A stretch of 64,000 nucleotides of DNA, taken from positions 72,671,001-72,735,000 of the forward strand of contig CM042018.1 in assembly GCA_023525975.1 (NCBI GenBank), written 5' to 3'. Below are positions 1-11,651 of this stretch, piece after piece (positions within the stretch are counted from its first letter, which is position 1; each line of letters begins with the position of its first letter). The stretch comes from Smallanthus sonchifolius. Taxonomy: Eukaryota; Streptophyta; Magnoliopsida; Asterales; Asteraceae. Under the pieces are notes generated by a model. The model did no database searches. It worked only from the letters and a program-made list of their open reading frames with translations, and was not told where the DNA came from. Made by a program: the position numbers and the translations under genes.

Positions 1-195
1 CAATGTTTGCAAACCGAAAGGCTTCCACTTTTCTCAATCCTCGTGATACTAGGCCTCAATTCTTCGAAACTCAGAGCTTCTCGGTTGTCTACAGCCGCAA
101 ATAATCGATCGATCCAAAAAGAATCGACCAAAACCTTTAAAACGGCTGAATTAGGGTTTTTGGCCCGTCGGGTTCGTAACTGACCATCACCACAA

Positions 196-300
196 GTGAC
201 GGTCCGTCACAGGGCTAATGATTCATTAATATTAAATTCCCGGATGTGACCTCCGATGGCTGGTCGTGACGGACCGTCACCACCCGTGACGGTCCGTTAC
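196..300. repeat. Three 15-bp palindromes, GTGACGGTCCGTCAC type
   Basis: Copies lie at 196-210 (GTGACGGTCCGTCAC), 266-280 (GTGACGGACCGTCAC) and 286-300 (GTGACGGTCCGTTAC). The first two are perfect 7+1+7 palindromes and the third has one mismatch. The last two are spaced 20 bp start to start. They resemble in style, not in sequence, the word arrays in the LTRs further along the window. Confidence 0.8.
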
Positions 301-439
301 GGTCTTGAAATACCAATTCTTTGATAATTTTCTTCCAACTCTTTTCCGCTTCTTTTCGGCCCCGTTTCTTCATCAAAATTCTTCGGTTTATCATCTAAAC
401 CTGCATATTCAACAAAAATATCATTACGTACCAATTTCC

Positions 440-539
440 TTAGATTTTGACTGATAAAACCGAGTAAAACAGGTTAAAACAAGTATAAAAGCATATGTGT
501 TTTAGAACACATCAATTTACTTAGATTTTGACTGATAAA
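440..539. repeat. Direct repeat of 19 bp
   Basis: TTAGATTTTGACTGATAAA occurs at 440-458 and again at 521-539, 81 bp apart, with some flanking similarity (CCAATTTCC versus ATCAATTTAC). It is a local duplication of unknown origin. Confidence 0.75.
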
Positions 540-917
540 GCCGACTCTCTTGCTTGAGATGTTTATGGTTTTCATTGGTCGAATATCTCAGCTGACTGTT
601 GATCTTGTTGGCCGATTCTCCAGGCTGACTATCGCTTGTCCTTGCCGATTCTCTTAGTAAGCACAAGTTTACGACTCACTTGAACTTAGGTTCATAGTGA
701 CCGAGTTTGTCCAGCCGGCACTCTCAGCCGACTATCTTAAGTGAGTTGCAGACTCTCTTGAGCCGATACTCTGAGTGAGAATTCCTCGTATTTCCAAGGG
801 GAGGTGGCGATTCCCTTCTTTGTCCAACTGACTCTTTCAAGCCGACTCTTCTATCTCCAACCAACTCTCTCGAGCCGACTGTCTATTTGATCCAGTCGAC
901 TCTCTGAGCCGACTCTA
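540..917. repeat. Degenerate GCCGACTCT word array in the Cop-1a leader
   Basis: The core GAGCCGACTCT and close variants recur irregularly (for example near 541, 755, 839, 871 and 910), mixed with half-words such as GCTGACT and GAGCCGATACTC. The array ends about 90 bp before the gag ATG, the position where Cop-2 and Cop-3 carry their own word arrays. The words are only weakly palindromic (GAG and CTC flanking CCGA). Confidence 0.6.
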
Positions 918-1007
918 TGTGTTTTTCAATTTTTGTTTTATTTCAATTCTCTGTCTTTCAAAATGTCTGTAACATCCATTACCTAAGCTGATCTGGAAAT
1001 CGGATCC

Positions 1008-4000
1008 ATGTCCAGACCTCCCAAGCTTTTGTCCACTGATGACTTCCCGAAATGGAAAAACCGAATGAAGGCGTACTTCTATAAATCAGTGGTTGTCAAC
1101 TACTAATGATCCTTACTGTCCTATGACCACTTCAGAGGACGGAGTTGACACTCAAACTGATCCAGCACAGCACACCGAGAATGACAAACTTATAATCATA
1201 AGAGATTATAAAGCATTTGGTGCTTTGAACATGGCTCTTCCAGCCAACATAATGATTATGTTTGAAGAGTATAAGACTGCTCAATCTCTGTGACCAGCTA
1301 TTTGTGAATTTTATGAAGGCAATTCTGATCTAAAAGAGGGTAAGAAGGACATGCTTCATAAGGATAATGATACTTTTAGCAGTATCAAAGGAGAAGGGTT
1401 ATCGAAGCACATTTCAAGGTTTATGGAAATCTCTAGCAAGGTGGTGTTGTGATCAGGAGCTACGATCAAATCAAGAAGCTGTTAGATTCTCTGCCACAAG
1501 AATGGAGTATTCAATGTATGATGATCAAAAGACAGTATCTGAATGAAGCATCAACTCTATCGGATGTAATAAACAGTTTGAAATCTTTTGAAATGGACAC
1601 TGAAAAGCGCCAAATGATACAACTGGGTTATAGAAATACCATGGCACCAACCAATTCAGCTTTTTTTGCTCCTACCTCTTCAAGAAGTTCTGGTAGTTCA
1701 TTTGAGTTATCCCTACTATGGTTTCATCTTCGTCTACTAATCAACAAAGCTCATCAAGCAATGAATCCAAAAGCAATCAGAATAGTACCACTGTTTCAAA
1801 TCCGTGAAGTGAACATATGGCTTTGTTTGGATTGTTTATCAGCAGTTATCAAGCACTTATTACTGGTGAATTGAAAGCAAGTGTTAGTCATATTGAAGAT
1901 GTTTTTTGGGTGGATCATGACGATATGGAAGAAGTTGATATGCAGTGGCAGATGGTTATGTTAACTCTGAGGGCGAAAAGATACATGGACCGTACCGGTA
2001 AAAAGCGTCTAGGAGAAAAAGCTGCTGGATTTGATAAAACTAAGCTGAGATGTTACAGCTGCAAGAAACTTGGTCACTTCAAAAGGGAATGTCCCTATCC
2101 CATTACTGATGCCCTTTCCCTTCCTACCATTGTTTCCATCACTGAAGGAAACGAACAAAATGAGAAGGCAAAAGAACAGGTTAATGCTTTGGTCATCAAT
2201 GACTTCGATTAGAGTAATGAGATAGAGGAGGCTCAGATGGGTGTTTGCAAGGCTCTTATGGCTACTGATTCCTTAACTCAATTTATGGTTCGCGATATGG
2301 AAGCTGGTCTTGTTGAAAAAGATAAGAAAGAGGTTCTTAGAAAGATCATCATCAACACTGATTCCATTAGACTAGCCGCTTACCTAAAGCAATTTGCTAT
2401 TCATGGAACTAAGAGTCAGGTGATTGATACTGAAGGCAGCATGATGCAGAATACCAATATTAAGATTGAGAAAATGAACAATGTTGATGAGATGAAGGTC
2501 GGTGATGAGAAGAAGGATGCTTGCTCAAGTTCCAGGTCAATGGATAGAGTTGTCTCTCCAACGAGTTCTAGTGATGGAACTCAAACCGAATGTGGTGGAA
2601 GCTCAAATCACAGGTAAAAGGATGATGTTCTTGCCATGATTATTCATTATCGCACTTTGAACAAACTTATAATTCCTGAAAACGGTGATGCTCTTGCTCT
2701 CCTTAACCAAATCAAGAAGAGCGAGGTGGCTCCCAAAATCAGTTTAAAAAAAGCTAAACAAGAAATCCAAACCCTAAAGGAATTTGTTTATTGAAAAGAA
2801 TTTTTAATCACTGATTTAACTGAAAAATTAACTTCTTCAAGAAGCGAAACCATCAAATTATAAATCATTATTGATAAATGGAATATAAATAAAAAGGTTT
2901 ATGACACCATGATTGACTGTCAACGGACACCCAGATTTGTGAATAAAAGGGGTTAGATACTTGGATTCAAATGATCTTGAAAGAAAATTATTTCACCCTC
3001 CACCGAGGGTCATTACAACCCTATTCCGTCACCTCATCCCAAAAATGATCTTGCAAATGTATTTGTGTCTGCAACTAATGTAAATACCGCAGGTTTAAAT
3101 GGGCAAGATGATGATGTTGAGGATGATTAGGGTGTTGGATTAGGCCACAAGGAGTGCAATAGGGAGTCTGTTAAGTTTTCTTTGCTATATTCCAAGAATA
3201 CAAAATCATGTACATCAGATTATGTTGGTAATAATAATCAATCTTGTTCTAGTTCAGTTAATTTGAATTCCCATTGTAATGAACACACTAGCTGTAATGA
3301 TTTTATTTCTGTGAATGCTTCTTGTTTTAATGATTCAGCTAACGTTATTTCAAGACACCAGTTTGAAAGATTCATGACAGAAGAAATTTCAATTTTCACT
3401 CCCTCATCTACAAGTCAAAGTGATAGTCAAAGTAATTCAGACTATATGTCCACGAGAGACAGTGAAGAAAGTGAATATGATTCAGATAGATCCACTAAAC
3501 CTTCCATAGAATTATACAATGAATCCGATGTTGAAGCAAAACTGATAACCGAAGCAGTTGAAGTTAAACACAAAGTTGATAAAGAATATGATCAAGAATC
3601 ATCAACAACTCACGTTGATCAAAATAAGGAACATTACATCAAAGGCAAATTCAGAAAGCCATTTAAAGTGCCTGTTCAGCAGCAATCATCCACATCATCT
3701 TACCAACCGCCACATAAAAGAAAATCCTTTAAACATGTCAATTGTTTTACTTATGGGAAGGGTGGTCATACGGCTAGGCAATGCAGTCATGCATGATATC
3801 ACAATAATTGGGTTAAATTTGAACGACCTAAGATGCATAGTGTGGGAAACTATAATAGACACCAACATGATCACCATCCGTTTTATCACAGATTTCATCA
3901 AAATGTAAACCACTTATTAAAAGGGACATGTTGGTGGCGAACCAGAGCTGATAGAACTTCTAAAATTGATGTTCCACCCAAGTTGAAAAAAACTTGGGTT

Positions 4001-4015
4001 TTGATTTCTAAATAA
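1008..4015 (+). pseudogene. gag: gag pseudogene of Cop-1a
   Basis: Gag forms the virus-like particle that packages element RNA. The ATG at 1008 opens a peptide starting MSRPPKLLSTDDF and including FPKWKNRM, the tryptophan-bearing N-terminal signature of copia gag, but it stops within about 30 codons. The frame then changes near 1093, 1449 and 1817. A complete CCHC knuckle (CYSCKKLGHFKREC) lies at 2051-2092, after a VDMQWQMVMLTLRAKR stretch typical of this gag type. A low-complexity Ser/Asp-rich segment follows (3182-3700). A second knuckle-like motif, CFTYGKGGHTARQC, ends near 3786, with Tyr in place of the second Cys. The gag end is marked by a KKTWVLISK stretch and a stop at 4013-4015. Positions 2620-3180 have no usable frame. 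Confidence 0.8.
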
Positions 4016-6590
4016 ATTGTCTTGAATGTGACAAGGTTTTCCCAGGAGGACTATTGATAATGATTGGCATGTTGATAGTGGGTGCTCTCGTCACATGACC
4101 AGGCCGAAGGATCCGCTGACTGACTTCAGAATTATCGATGAGGGATACGTTGCTTTTACTAGTGATGAAAACGAGGAAAGATCACCAGACAAGGAAATGT
4201 GTGCAATTGAACTCTCACCTTAGAGAAAGTCAACCTCGTTCCAGAAATTTGCAACAAACTGATGAGTGTATCACAAATTTGTGATAAAACAACTATCTGT
4301 GCAGTTCAACAATATTGAATGTTTCTTCCTCAAACCCGGACTCGTGGTTCCTAATGATCTGACTCTGATGAGGACACCGTGAAAGAACAACACCTACATG
4401 GTCGATATGAATGATCCCGAGACTAAAGCATCCGTTGCTTGCCTGTTATCTAAGGCTTATAATTCTGAATCACTGCGGTGGCATTGTCGACTTGGCCATG
4501 TGAATTTTAAAAACATAAATCATTTGTTAAAACCAGACCTTGTGAGAGGTTTACCCTCCAAGGACTTTAATTTTTTTAGAAAAATGCATAGCCTGTGCTA
4601 AAGGCAAACAACACAAGAAGTCGCATAAGTCCAAAGCTGTGAATTCCATTTCTGTTCCACTTCAATTACTTCATATGGACCTTTTTGGTCCCGTCTGTGT
4701 AAAGAGCATTTCTAAAAATTCATATTGTTAGTTATGACAGATGATTTCTCAAAGTATTATTAGGTTAATTCTTAGCTACCAAAGATGAAACTGCTGATGT
4801 GCTGAAAAGTCATATTCTGAAGATTGAGAAGATCTGCAAGCGTTCAGTGATTTCGATCAGAAGTGATAATGGAACCGAGTTTAAGAATCATGTCTTGATA
4901 GAATTTTATGAAAGCAAATAAATTTCTAGACAATTCAGTGCTGCCGGGACTCCACAGCAGAACGGAGTCGCTGAAAGAAAGAACCGATAATTGATCGAGG
5001 CTGCAAGAACAATGCTGATAGATTCAAAGCTTCCTACTATTTTCTGGACCAAAGCAGTTAACACAGCTAATTATATCCTTAAGTGTGCTCTAGTGGTCAA
5101 GGCTCCCAACAAGACCGCTTATGAGTTGTTTCATGGACGAAAGCCCCTGTTTGAATTCTTTAGAGCATTTGGATGTTCATGTACCCAGTTAAACACCGCT
5201 GAGAATCTTGAAAGTTTGGAGCAATAGGTGATGCATGTTTCTTCATTGGATATTCATCATCTCAAAAGGCATACCGCATCTACAACAAGAGAACCAAGAT
5301 CGTGCGGGATTCGTACTATTTTGATTGGCAAGAAACTAATTTTACAAACAATGGAACTGGTCCCGACTGGTTATATGATGTATACATTAGTTTCAATAAC
5401 TTCATTCATCCTCCACGAATCGTCCCCGAATCCATTTCGTCCACCGAACCATCATTCATTCCTTCCATCTGTGTAGATGATGAGTTTATGCCATTTTTAA
5501 CAAGAATCACACCAATTGTTGCTGATCCTCTGTCTGTCTCTAATAACAGTGGAGTAACCTCTTCTCACTCTGAGGCTGCTGAGACTGTTCCTGATAATTC
5601 TTCTGGTGATGCCACTTCTGATCAAACAGCTCATGTTGATTCAAATGTTGTTCGTCTTGATCAGAATTTGGCAAATGATCCCTCTGTCCACTCTAAAAGT
5701 GTTTCGAAAAAAGGTGCTGATTCTATTCATAATGTTCATTTAATGAACCTTCCAGAACAAGTTGATGTTCCTGATGGGCCGTCTTTCAAGACTCTGTCAA
5801 ATCACCATTTAGAGAATGTGATTGGACCTATTACCGAGGGTGTTCGTACAAGAAGTTACTCTAGTCCTTACAGTGCAACCCTTTGTGTCAGTTTCTTACC
5901 ACAAGATGTTCCAAAGAATATTTCTGTGGCCCTCAAGGATTCAAGCTGGATAGATGCTTTGCAGGAAGAACTGGCCCAGTTTTGAAAGTTGAAAGTTTGG
6001 GATCTTGTTGATTTTCCGAAAAATAAGTACCCAATTGGCACTCGATGGGTGTTTCGAAAGAAGGCCGATGAAATAAATGTGGTGATAAAGAATAAAGCAA
6101 GATTGGTTGTGCATGGGTTTATGCAAGAGGAGGGTATTGATTATGAGGAGGTGTTTGCTCCCGTGACTCGTTTAGAAGCAATAAGGATTTTCCTGGCTTA
6201 TGCTTGTTACAAGAACTTTAAGGTCTATCAAATGGACGTTAAGAGCGCATTCTTATATGGGAAGGTTAAGGAGGAATTTTATGTTTGCCAGCCTGCGGGG
6301 TTCAAAGATCCAGATTATCCGAGCCGAGTCTAAAAGTTAGACAAAGCTCTATACGGATTTCATCAGGCACAGGGGCTTGGTATGATACTCTGTCAACTTA
6401 TCTTCTATAGAATGGCTTCGAACGGGGGAAGATTGATATAACTTTATTCAAGAGGAAGATCGAAAAAGATACCATGCTTGTGCAGATCTATGTGGATGAC
6501 ATAATCTTCGGTTCAACCAATGAGAAGCTGTGTAGAGACTTTAAGGACGTAATGAAGGCCAAGTTTGAAATGATAATTTGGGTGAGCTCC
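4016..6590 (+). pseudogene. pol: pol pseudogene of Cop-1a (PR-IN-partial RT)
   Basis: Pol supplies protease, integrase and reverse transcriptase. The protease active-site triplet DSG is encoded at 4074-4082 in the context WHVDSGCSRHM. The GAG-pre-integrase region with WHCRLGHVNF lies at 4398-4601. The Cys pair of the integrase zinc finger falls in another frame just after it. The integrase core follows: LLHMDLFGP near 4670, SDNGTEFKN near 4863, and the catalytic Glu in VAERKNR near 4973. An acidic hinge runs from 5302 to 5985. RT begins at 5989 (KVWDLVDFPKNKYPIGTRW) and reaches YVDD at 6489-6500. There are several stops (for example after 5985 and at 6331-6333) and frameshifts. The rest of RT and all of RNase H are replaced by the start of Cop-1b. 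Confidence 0.85.
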
Positions 6591-7189
6591 CATCTACAAG
6601 TCAAAGTGATAGTCAAAGCAATTCTGGCTATCTATCCACAAGAGACAGTGAAAAAAGTGAATATGATTCAGATAGATCCACTAAACCATCCACAGAATCC
6701 GATGTTGAAGCAAAAACCGATAACCAAAGCAGTTGAAGTTAAACACAAAGTTGATAAAGAATCTGATCAAGAATCATCAACAACTCATGTTGATCAAAAT
6801 AAGGAACATTACATCAAAGGCAAATTCAGAAAGCCATTTAAAGTGCCTGTTCAGCTGCAATCATCCTCATCATCTTACCAACCGCCACATAAAAAAAATC
6901 CTTTAAACATGTTAATTGTTTTACTTATGGGAAGGGTGGTCATACTGCTAGGCAATGCAGTCATGCATCATATCACAATAATTGGGTTAAATTTGAACGA
7001 CCTAAGACGCATAGTGTGGGAAACTATAATAGACACCAACGTGATCACCATCCGTTTTATCACAAATTTCATCAAAATTTAAACCACTTCTTAAAAGGGA
7101 CATGTTGGTGGCGAACCAGAGCTGATAGAACTGCTAAAATTGATGTTCCACCCAAGTTGAAAAAGACTTGGGTTTCGATTTCTCAATAA
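6591..7189 (+). pseudogene. gag: gag 3' fragment of Cop-1b
   Basis: This is the C-terminal part of gag only: a Ser/Asp-rich segment, the basic FRKPFKVPVQ stretch, and the second knuckle-like region (GKGGHTARQC readable near 6930-6964, with the frame shifted by an A-run before it). It ends with KKTWVSISQ and a stop at 7187-7189. The N-terminal capsid part was never included in this duplicated copy. Confidence 0.75.
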
Positions 7190-10100
7190 ATTGTCTTGTA
7201 TGTGACAGGGTTTTCCCAGGAGGACTATTGATAATGTTTGGCATGTGGATAGTGGGTGCTCTCGTCACACGACCAGGTCGAAGGATCTGCCGACTGACTT
7301 TAGAATTATCGATGGGGGATAGTTTTCTTTTTCTAGTGATGAAAACGAGGAAAGATCACCAGACAAGGAAATATGTACAATTAAACTCTCACCTTGGAGA
7401 AAGTCAACCTCGTTCCAGAACTTTGCTACAAACTGATGAGTGTATCACAAATTTGTGATAAACAACTATATGTGCTGTTCAACAATATTGAATGTTTCTT
7501 CCTCAAACCAGGACTTGTGGTTCCTAATGATCTGACTCTGATGAGGACACCGTGAAAGAACAACACCTACATGGTGGATATGAATGATCCCGAGACTAAA
7601 GCATCCGTGGCTTGCCTGTTATCTAAGGCTTATGATTCAGAATCACTGATGTGGCATTGTCGACTTGGCCATGTGAATTTTAAAAACATAAATCATTTGG
7701 TAAAACCAGACCTTGTGAGAGGTTTACCCTCCAAGGACTTTAATTTTTTTAGAAAAATGCATGGCCTGTGCTAAAGGAAAAAAACACAAGAAGTCGCATA
7801 AGTCCAAAGTTTTGAATTCCAATTCTTTTCCACTTCAGTTACTTCATATGGACCTTTTTGGTCCCGTCAGTGTACAGAGCATTTCTAAAAATTCATGTTG
7901 TTTAGTTATGACAGATGATTTCTCAAGGTATTCTTAGGTTAATTCTTAGCTACCAAAGAAGAAACTGTTGATGTGCTGAAAAGTCTTATTCTGAAGATTG
8001 AGAAGATCTGCAAGCGTTCGGTGATTTCGATCAGAAGCGATAATGGCACCGAATTTAAGAATCATGTCTTGAATGAATTTTATGAAGGCAAAGAAATTTA
8101 TAGACAATTCAGTGCTGCCGGGACTCCACAGCAGAACGGAGTCACTGAAAGAAAGAACCGAACATTGATCGAGGCTGCAAGAACAATGCTGATAGATTCG
8201 AAGCTTCCTACTATTTTCTGGGCCAAAGCAGTTAACACTGCTAATTATATCCTTAAGTGTGCTCTAGTGGTCAAGGCTCCCAACAACACCGCTTATAAGT
8301 TGTTTCATGGACGAAAGCCCTGATTGAATTCTTTAGATAATTTGGATGTTCATGTACCCAGTTAAACACCGCTGAGAATCTTGTAAAGTTTGGAGCAATA
8401 TGTGATGCATGTTTCTTCATTGGATATTCATCATCTCAAAAGGCATACCACGTCTACAACAAGAGAATCAAGATCGTGCAGGCTTCGTACTATTTTGATT
8501 GGTAAGAAACTAATTCTACAAATAATGGAACTTGTCCCGACTGGTTCTATGATGTATACATTAGTTTCAATAACTTCATTCCTCCTGCACCAATCGTCCC
8601 CGAATCCATTTCATCCACCGAACCATCATTTATTCCTTCATCCATGAAGATGATGAATTTATGCCATTTTTAACAAGAATCACACCGGTTGTTGCTGATC
8701 CTCTGCCTGTCTCTAATAACAGTAGAGTAACCTCTTCTCACTCTAAGGCTGCTTAGACTGTTCCTGATAATTCTTTTGGTGATGCCACTTCTGATCGAAC
8801 AGCTCCTGTTGATTCAAATGTTGTTCATCTTGATCAGAATTTGGCCAATGATCCCTTTGTCCACGCTAACAGTGATTTTGAAAAAGGAGCGGATTCTATT
8901 CCTGATGTTCATTTAACGAACCTTCCAGAACATGTTGATGTTCCTGATGGGCCGTCTTTCAAGACTCTGTCAAATCACCATTTGGAGAATGTGATTGGAC
9001 CTATTACCGAGGGTGTTCGTACAAGAAGTTACTCTGGTACTTACAGTGCGACCATTTGTGTCAGTTTCTTATCACAAGATGTTCCAAAGAATATTTCTAT
9101 GGCCCTCAAGGATTCAAGCTGGATAGATGCTACGTAGGAAGAACTGGCCCAGTTTTGAAAGTTGAAAGTTTGGGATCTTGTTGATCTTCCAAAAAATAAG
9201 TACCCAATTGGCACTCGATGGGTGTTTCGAAACAAGGCCGATGAAATAAATGTGGTGATAAAGAATAAAGCAAGATTGGTTGTGCATGGATTTACGCAAA
9301 AGGAGGGTTTGATTATGAGGAGGTGTTTGCTCCCGTGGCTCGTTTAGAAGCAATAAAAGTTTTCCTAGCTTATGCTTGTTACAAGAACTTTAAGGTCTAT
9401 CAAATGGACGTTAAGAGCACATTCTTATAAGGGAAGGTTAAGGAGGAATTTTATGTTTGCCAGCCTCCGGGGTTTCCAGATTATCCAAGCCGAGTCTACA
9501 AGTTAGACAAAGCTCTGTACGGACTTCATCAGGCCCCAAGGGCTTCAAACGGGGGAAGATCGATATGACTTTATTCAAGAGGAAGATCGGAAAAGATATC
9601 ATGGTTGTGCAGATCTATGTGGACGACATAATCTTCGGTTTAACCAATGAGAAGCTGTGTAGAGACTTTAAGGACGTATTGAAGGCCAAGTTTGAAATGA
9701 GCAAATTGGGTGAGCTCACATTCTTTCTAGGATTGGAAGTTAAAAAGTCAAATGATGGAACACTAATTCATCAAGCCAATTATGTTCAAGATATGCTCAA
9801 AAAGTTCCAGATGACTGATTCTAAGGCAACTTCAACTCCATTTGCTGCTCAAACTCCCTTGACCTCCGACCCAGAAGGAAAACCCGTTGATAGACATCAT
9901 TACCGTTCAATGATAGGCTTTTTGCTATATCTCACTACTGTTCGTCCGGGTATTATGTTCGTTGTTTGCTATTGTGCCCGTTATCAAACTAATCCAAAAG
10001 AATCCCATGATATCGCTGTGAAAAGAATATTCCGCTACCTGAAAGGCACTCCCAAGTTAGGGCTTAGGTATCAAAAGCCAACAGCTTTGATTTGGTCGCC

Positions 10101-10559
10101 TACTCTGATAGCGATCATGGAGGATGTTAACTTGACAGAAAGTTTGTGTCAGGAGGATGTCAGTACTTGGGACACTGTTTGGTGTTTTGGCAATGCAAGA
10201 AACAAACTTCTGTCTCCATTTCTTCTGCTGAAGTTGAGTATATTGCTGCTTCTAGTTGTTGCTCTCAAGACCCGTGGATTCAACATCAAATAATGGATTA
10301 TGGCATCATATTGAAGCAGACTCCGATGTTCATCGACAATGAAGGCTGTGTGAAAATCATCAAGAACCTAGTTTATCATTCCAAAACAAAGCACATTGAC
10401 GTGCTGGTTCATGCTATCCGGGATGCATGTGAAAAGGAAGACATTCATGTCCTTCTAGTGAATAAAAACGATCAAAAGGATGACATCTTCATGAAGGCAT
10501 TCGATAAGTCTAAGTTTCTTGATCTAATTCAGAAATTGGGGTTGTTGAACTTTGAGTAA
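7190..10559 (+). pseudogene. pol: pol pseudogene of Cop-1b (PR-IN-RT-RH)
   Basis: DSG of the protease lies at 7248-7256. WHCRLGHVNF follows near 7651, and the integrase core with SDNGTEFKN lies near 8037-8063 and an ERKNR near 8147. The hinge ends near 9137. RT starts at 9162 and is broken near 9307. A block of roughly 50 bp present in Cop-1c (around 40575-40622) is missing at 9544-9550. YVDD is at 9616-9627, followed by an open stretch to the SKLGELTFFLGLEV region and the RNase H approach. RNase H continues in another frame (10146-10559) with FIDNEGCVKI and KTKHIDV, ending LLNFE-stop. Many frameshifts make it non-functional. Confidence 0.85.
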
Positions 10560-11117
10560 CATCTACTATCACTCATGCATTGTGTATATATCTTTGTTCA
10601 AATTCGTTCAAATATCCAAAAATATTTTCTTAACCAAAATGATTTGAAAATCGAGCTGCAAAAAATATTGTTTTCCTATTAGAAAATTACATTTATAGAA
10701 GATTGTTCATAAATAAAATTTTCAGGGGAAAGTTTGTGAATAGAAAAGAAAAGAAAATGTATGAAAAAGATATGTGTCGCTTTAGCATAACTGTTATTGT
10801 GGTAAATGATAGCTAAACTGAATTGACTTGTTCACTACATGAAAATGAATAGGACCGAAAGGAGTAAGCAGTTATACTGCAAGGACATGTTGGTAGGCTA
10901 AACATTAAAAAATAGTTAACTATAACTCAGTAACAAAGATAATGACTGCTGAAAAGTGTACAACCATCTGGTTCAGGCTTACACATAACGATAGTCCCGT
11001 CATAAAGGGGTTGGGAGTCTCTATTATTATATATACAAAAGAGAATGCAAAAGAACAAAAAGACACGCAATGACATACATTTGTAAGGTATAGTCTTTTG
11101 TAAGCTGATGTCATCAA
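10560..11117 (+). other. 3' noncoding tail of Cop-1b
   Basis: No gene is visible. An AGGGGAAAG purine tract at 10724-10732 resembles a polypurine tract. The stretch around 10850-10935 (GGACCGAAAGGAGTAAGC, then ATAACTCAGTAAC) is similar to the post-pol region of Cop-2b near 52090-52160, so it is shared copia sequence. It is almost repeated at 44109-44665. In one 140-base stretch aligned by eye I counted about six differences. Confidence 0.65.
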
Positions 11118-11215
11118 TGTATGTTTTCAACAAATGTACTTTGCTTTATTTCCATGTATTTCTGTTAATTTCATTTCATGTAATTTACTACTTTATTAGA
11201 CTAAGTCTGGGCCAT

Positions 11216-11331
11216 CGAAACTACCTAGTTTCGGTTGAGGTTGTTCAATCAAAACTAGTAGTTTCGATAGATAGGAAGTTTCGATAGGGTGCAATGTTTT
11301 GTAAATTCTCACCCGAAACTACTAGTTTTAT
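11216..11331. repeat. CGAAACTA-TAGTTTCG palindromes in the Cop-2a LTR
   Basis: CGAAACTACCTAGTTTCG at 11216-11233 is a perfect 8+2+8 palindrome. Variants CAAAACTAGTAGTTTCG (from about 11250) and CGAAACTACTAGTTTTA (from about 11314) follow, roughly 32-34 bp or a multiple apart. The cluster lies just upstream of the TATA box. Confidence 0.8.
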
Positions 11332-11361
11332 TTAGCATAGTTTCAATAACTATCAGCTTCC

Positions 11362-11369
11362 TATAAATA
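11362..11369 (+). promoter_or_regulatory. TATA box of the Cop-2a LTR
   Basis: TATAAATA lies downstream of the palindrome cluster and about 270 bp before the LTR end, the position expected for the U3 promoter. The same box is at 44911-44918 in Cop-2b. Confidence 0.7.
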
Positions 11370-11639
11370 GCCTAGTTAGAGAATATTTAGGGTGTGGATA
11401 TTGGCTGTAACCCTGTATTATCTCTTTCACAGTTTCTTTGAATCAATTTACATTTGGAGTTCTTTCATCTGTTGTTCTTACAATTTCATATCAGTATTGT
11501 ATTGATTCCAGTGTGGTTTACCGGTTTATCATTACCATTTTCTATTCCTAACCTCTGTTTCACCACCATACACACATATTCCGCCTGTGTGTGTAATCGA
11601 TCTGTATTTGTGATTCTTCATTGAATCAGGACCTACAAT

Positions 11640-11651
11640 TGGTATCAGAGG
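11640..11651 (+). other. Primer-binding site of Cop-2a
   Basis: TGGTATCAGAGG matches the plant initiator Met-tRNA 3' end complement (TGGTATCAGAGC) except at the last base, and lies two bases after the LTR end. Confidence 0.85.

Larger units (their letters stand above)
1..1007. other. Noncoding sequence upstream of Cop-1a gag
   Basis: No coding region is visible. Positions 1 to about 440 may be part of a foreign LTR, because they carry the palindromic words described at 196-300. From about 540 to 917 there is a degenerate array of GCCGACTCT-type words that runs close to the gag start. I found no primer-binding site (TGGTATCAGAGC) and no LTR end, so the 5' LTR of Cop-1a is missing, decayed or outside the window. 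Confidence 0.5.
1008..6590 (+). mobile_element. Cop-1a, truncated SIRE-like Ty1/copia element
   Basis: It carries a degenerate gag with a CCHC knuckle, a long linker, a second knuckle-like motif, protease, integrase and part of reverse transcriptase, in copia order. It stops abruptly about 90 bp after the RT YVDD codons, where sequence equivalent to 3405 in its own gag begins again at 6591 (Cop-1b). No LTR, RNase H or 3' end belongs to this copy. Many stops and frameshifts show it is long dead. Assignment to the SIRE/Maximus group rests on the long two-knuckle gag and was not checked by a tree. Confidence 0.85.
3405..9720 (+). repeat. Head-to-tail duplication, unit 3186 bp
   Basis: CATCTACAAGTCAAAGTGAT at 3405 recurs at 6591, an offset of 3186 bp. 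The correspondence continues through gag, protease, integrase and RT. The junction reads GAGCTCC at 6584-6590: its left side matches pol (GGTGAGCTCACATTC near 9708) and its right side matches gag (CACTCCCTCATCTAC at 3397). Only CTC or CTCC is shared at the breakpoint, which suggests joining at microhomology. Confidence 0.85.
6591..11117 (+). mobile_element. Cop-1b, second partial copy of Cop-1
   Basis: It begins inside gag at the tandem junction and continues through the pol stop at 10557-10559 and a 3' noncoding tail to the presumed start of the Cop-2a LTR. It has no 5' LTR. The same tail followed by the same Cop-2 LTR is found behind Cop-1c at 44109-44665, so the Cop-1/Cop-2 junction predates the duplication. 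The exact right border is uncertain, because the left end of the Cop-2 LTR cannot be fixed without a partner LTR. Confidence 0.8.
11118..11637 (+). repeat. 5' LTR of Cop-2a
   Basis: The right end is well fixed: ACCTACA, then a 2-base gap, then the primer-binding site. The left end is an estimate, taken at TGTATGTTTTCAAC because a TG start is expected. The corresponding stretch behind Cop-1c is 44666-45188. It contains the CGAAACTA/TAGTTTCG words (11216-11330) and a TATA box at 11362. Confidence 0.6.

Noticed and set aside
1..440. 5' LTR of Cop-1a
   Set aside because: No CA end, primer-binding site or second copy; the palindromic words differ from those in the Cop-1a leader, so it may belong to another element.
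10920..11160. Minus-strand frames (65-68 codons), repeated near 44468-44723
   Set aside because: Present twice only because the region is duplicated; different lengths, no domain, and they lie in the noncoding tail and LTR.
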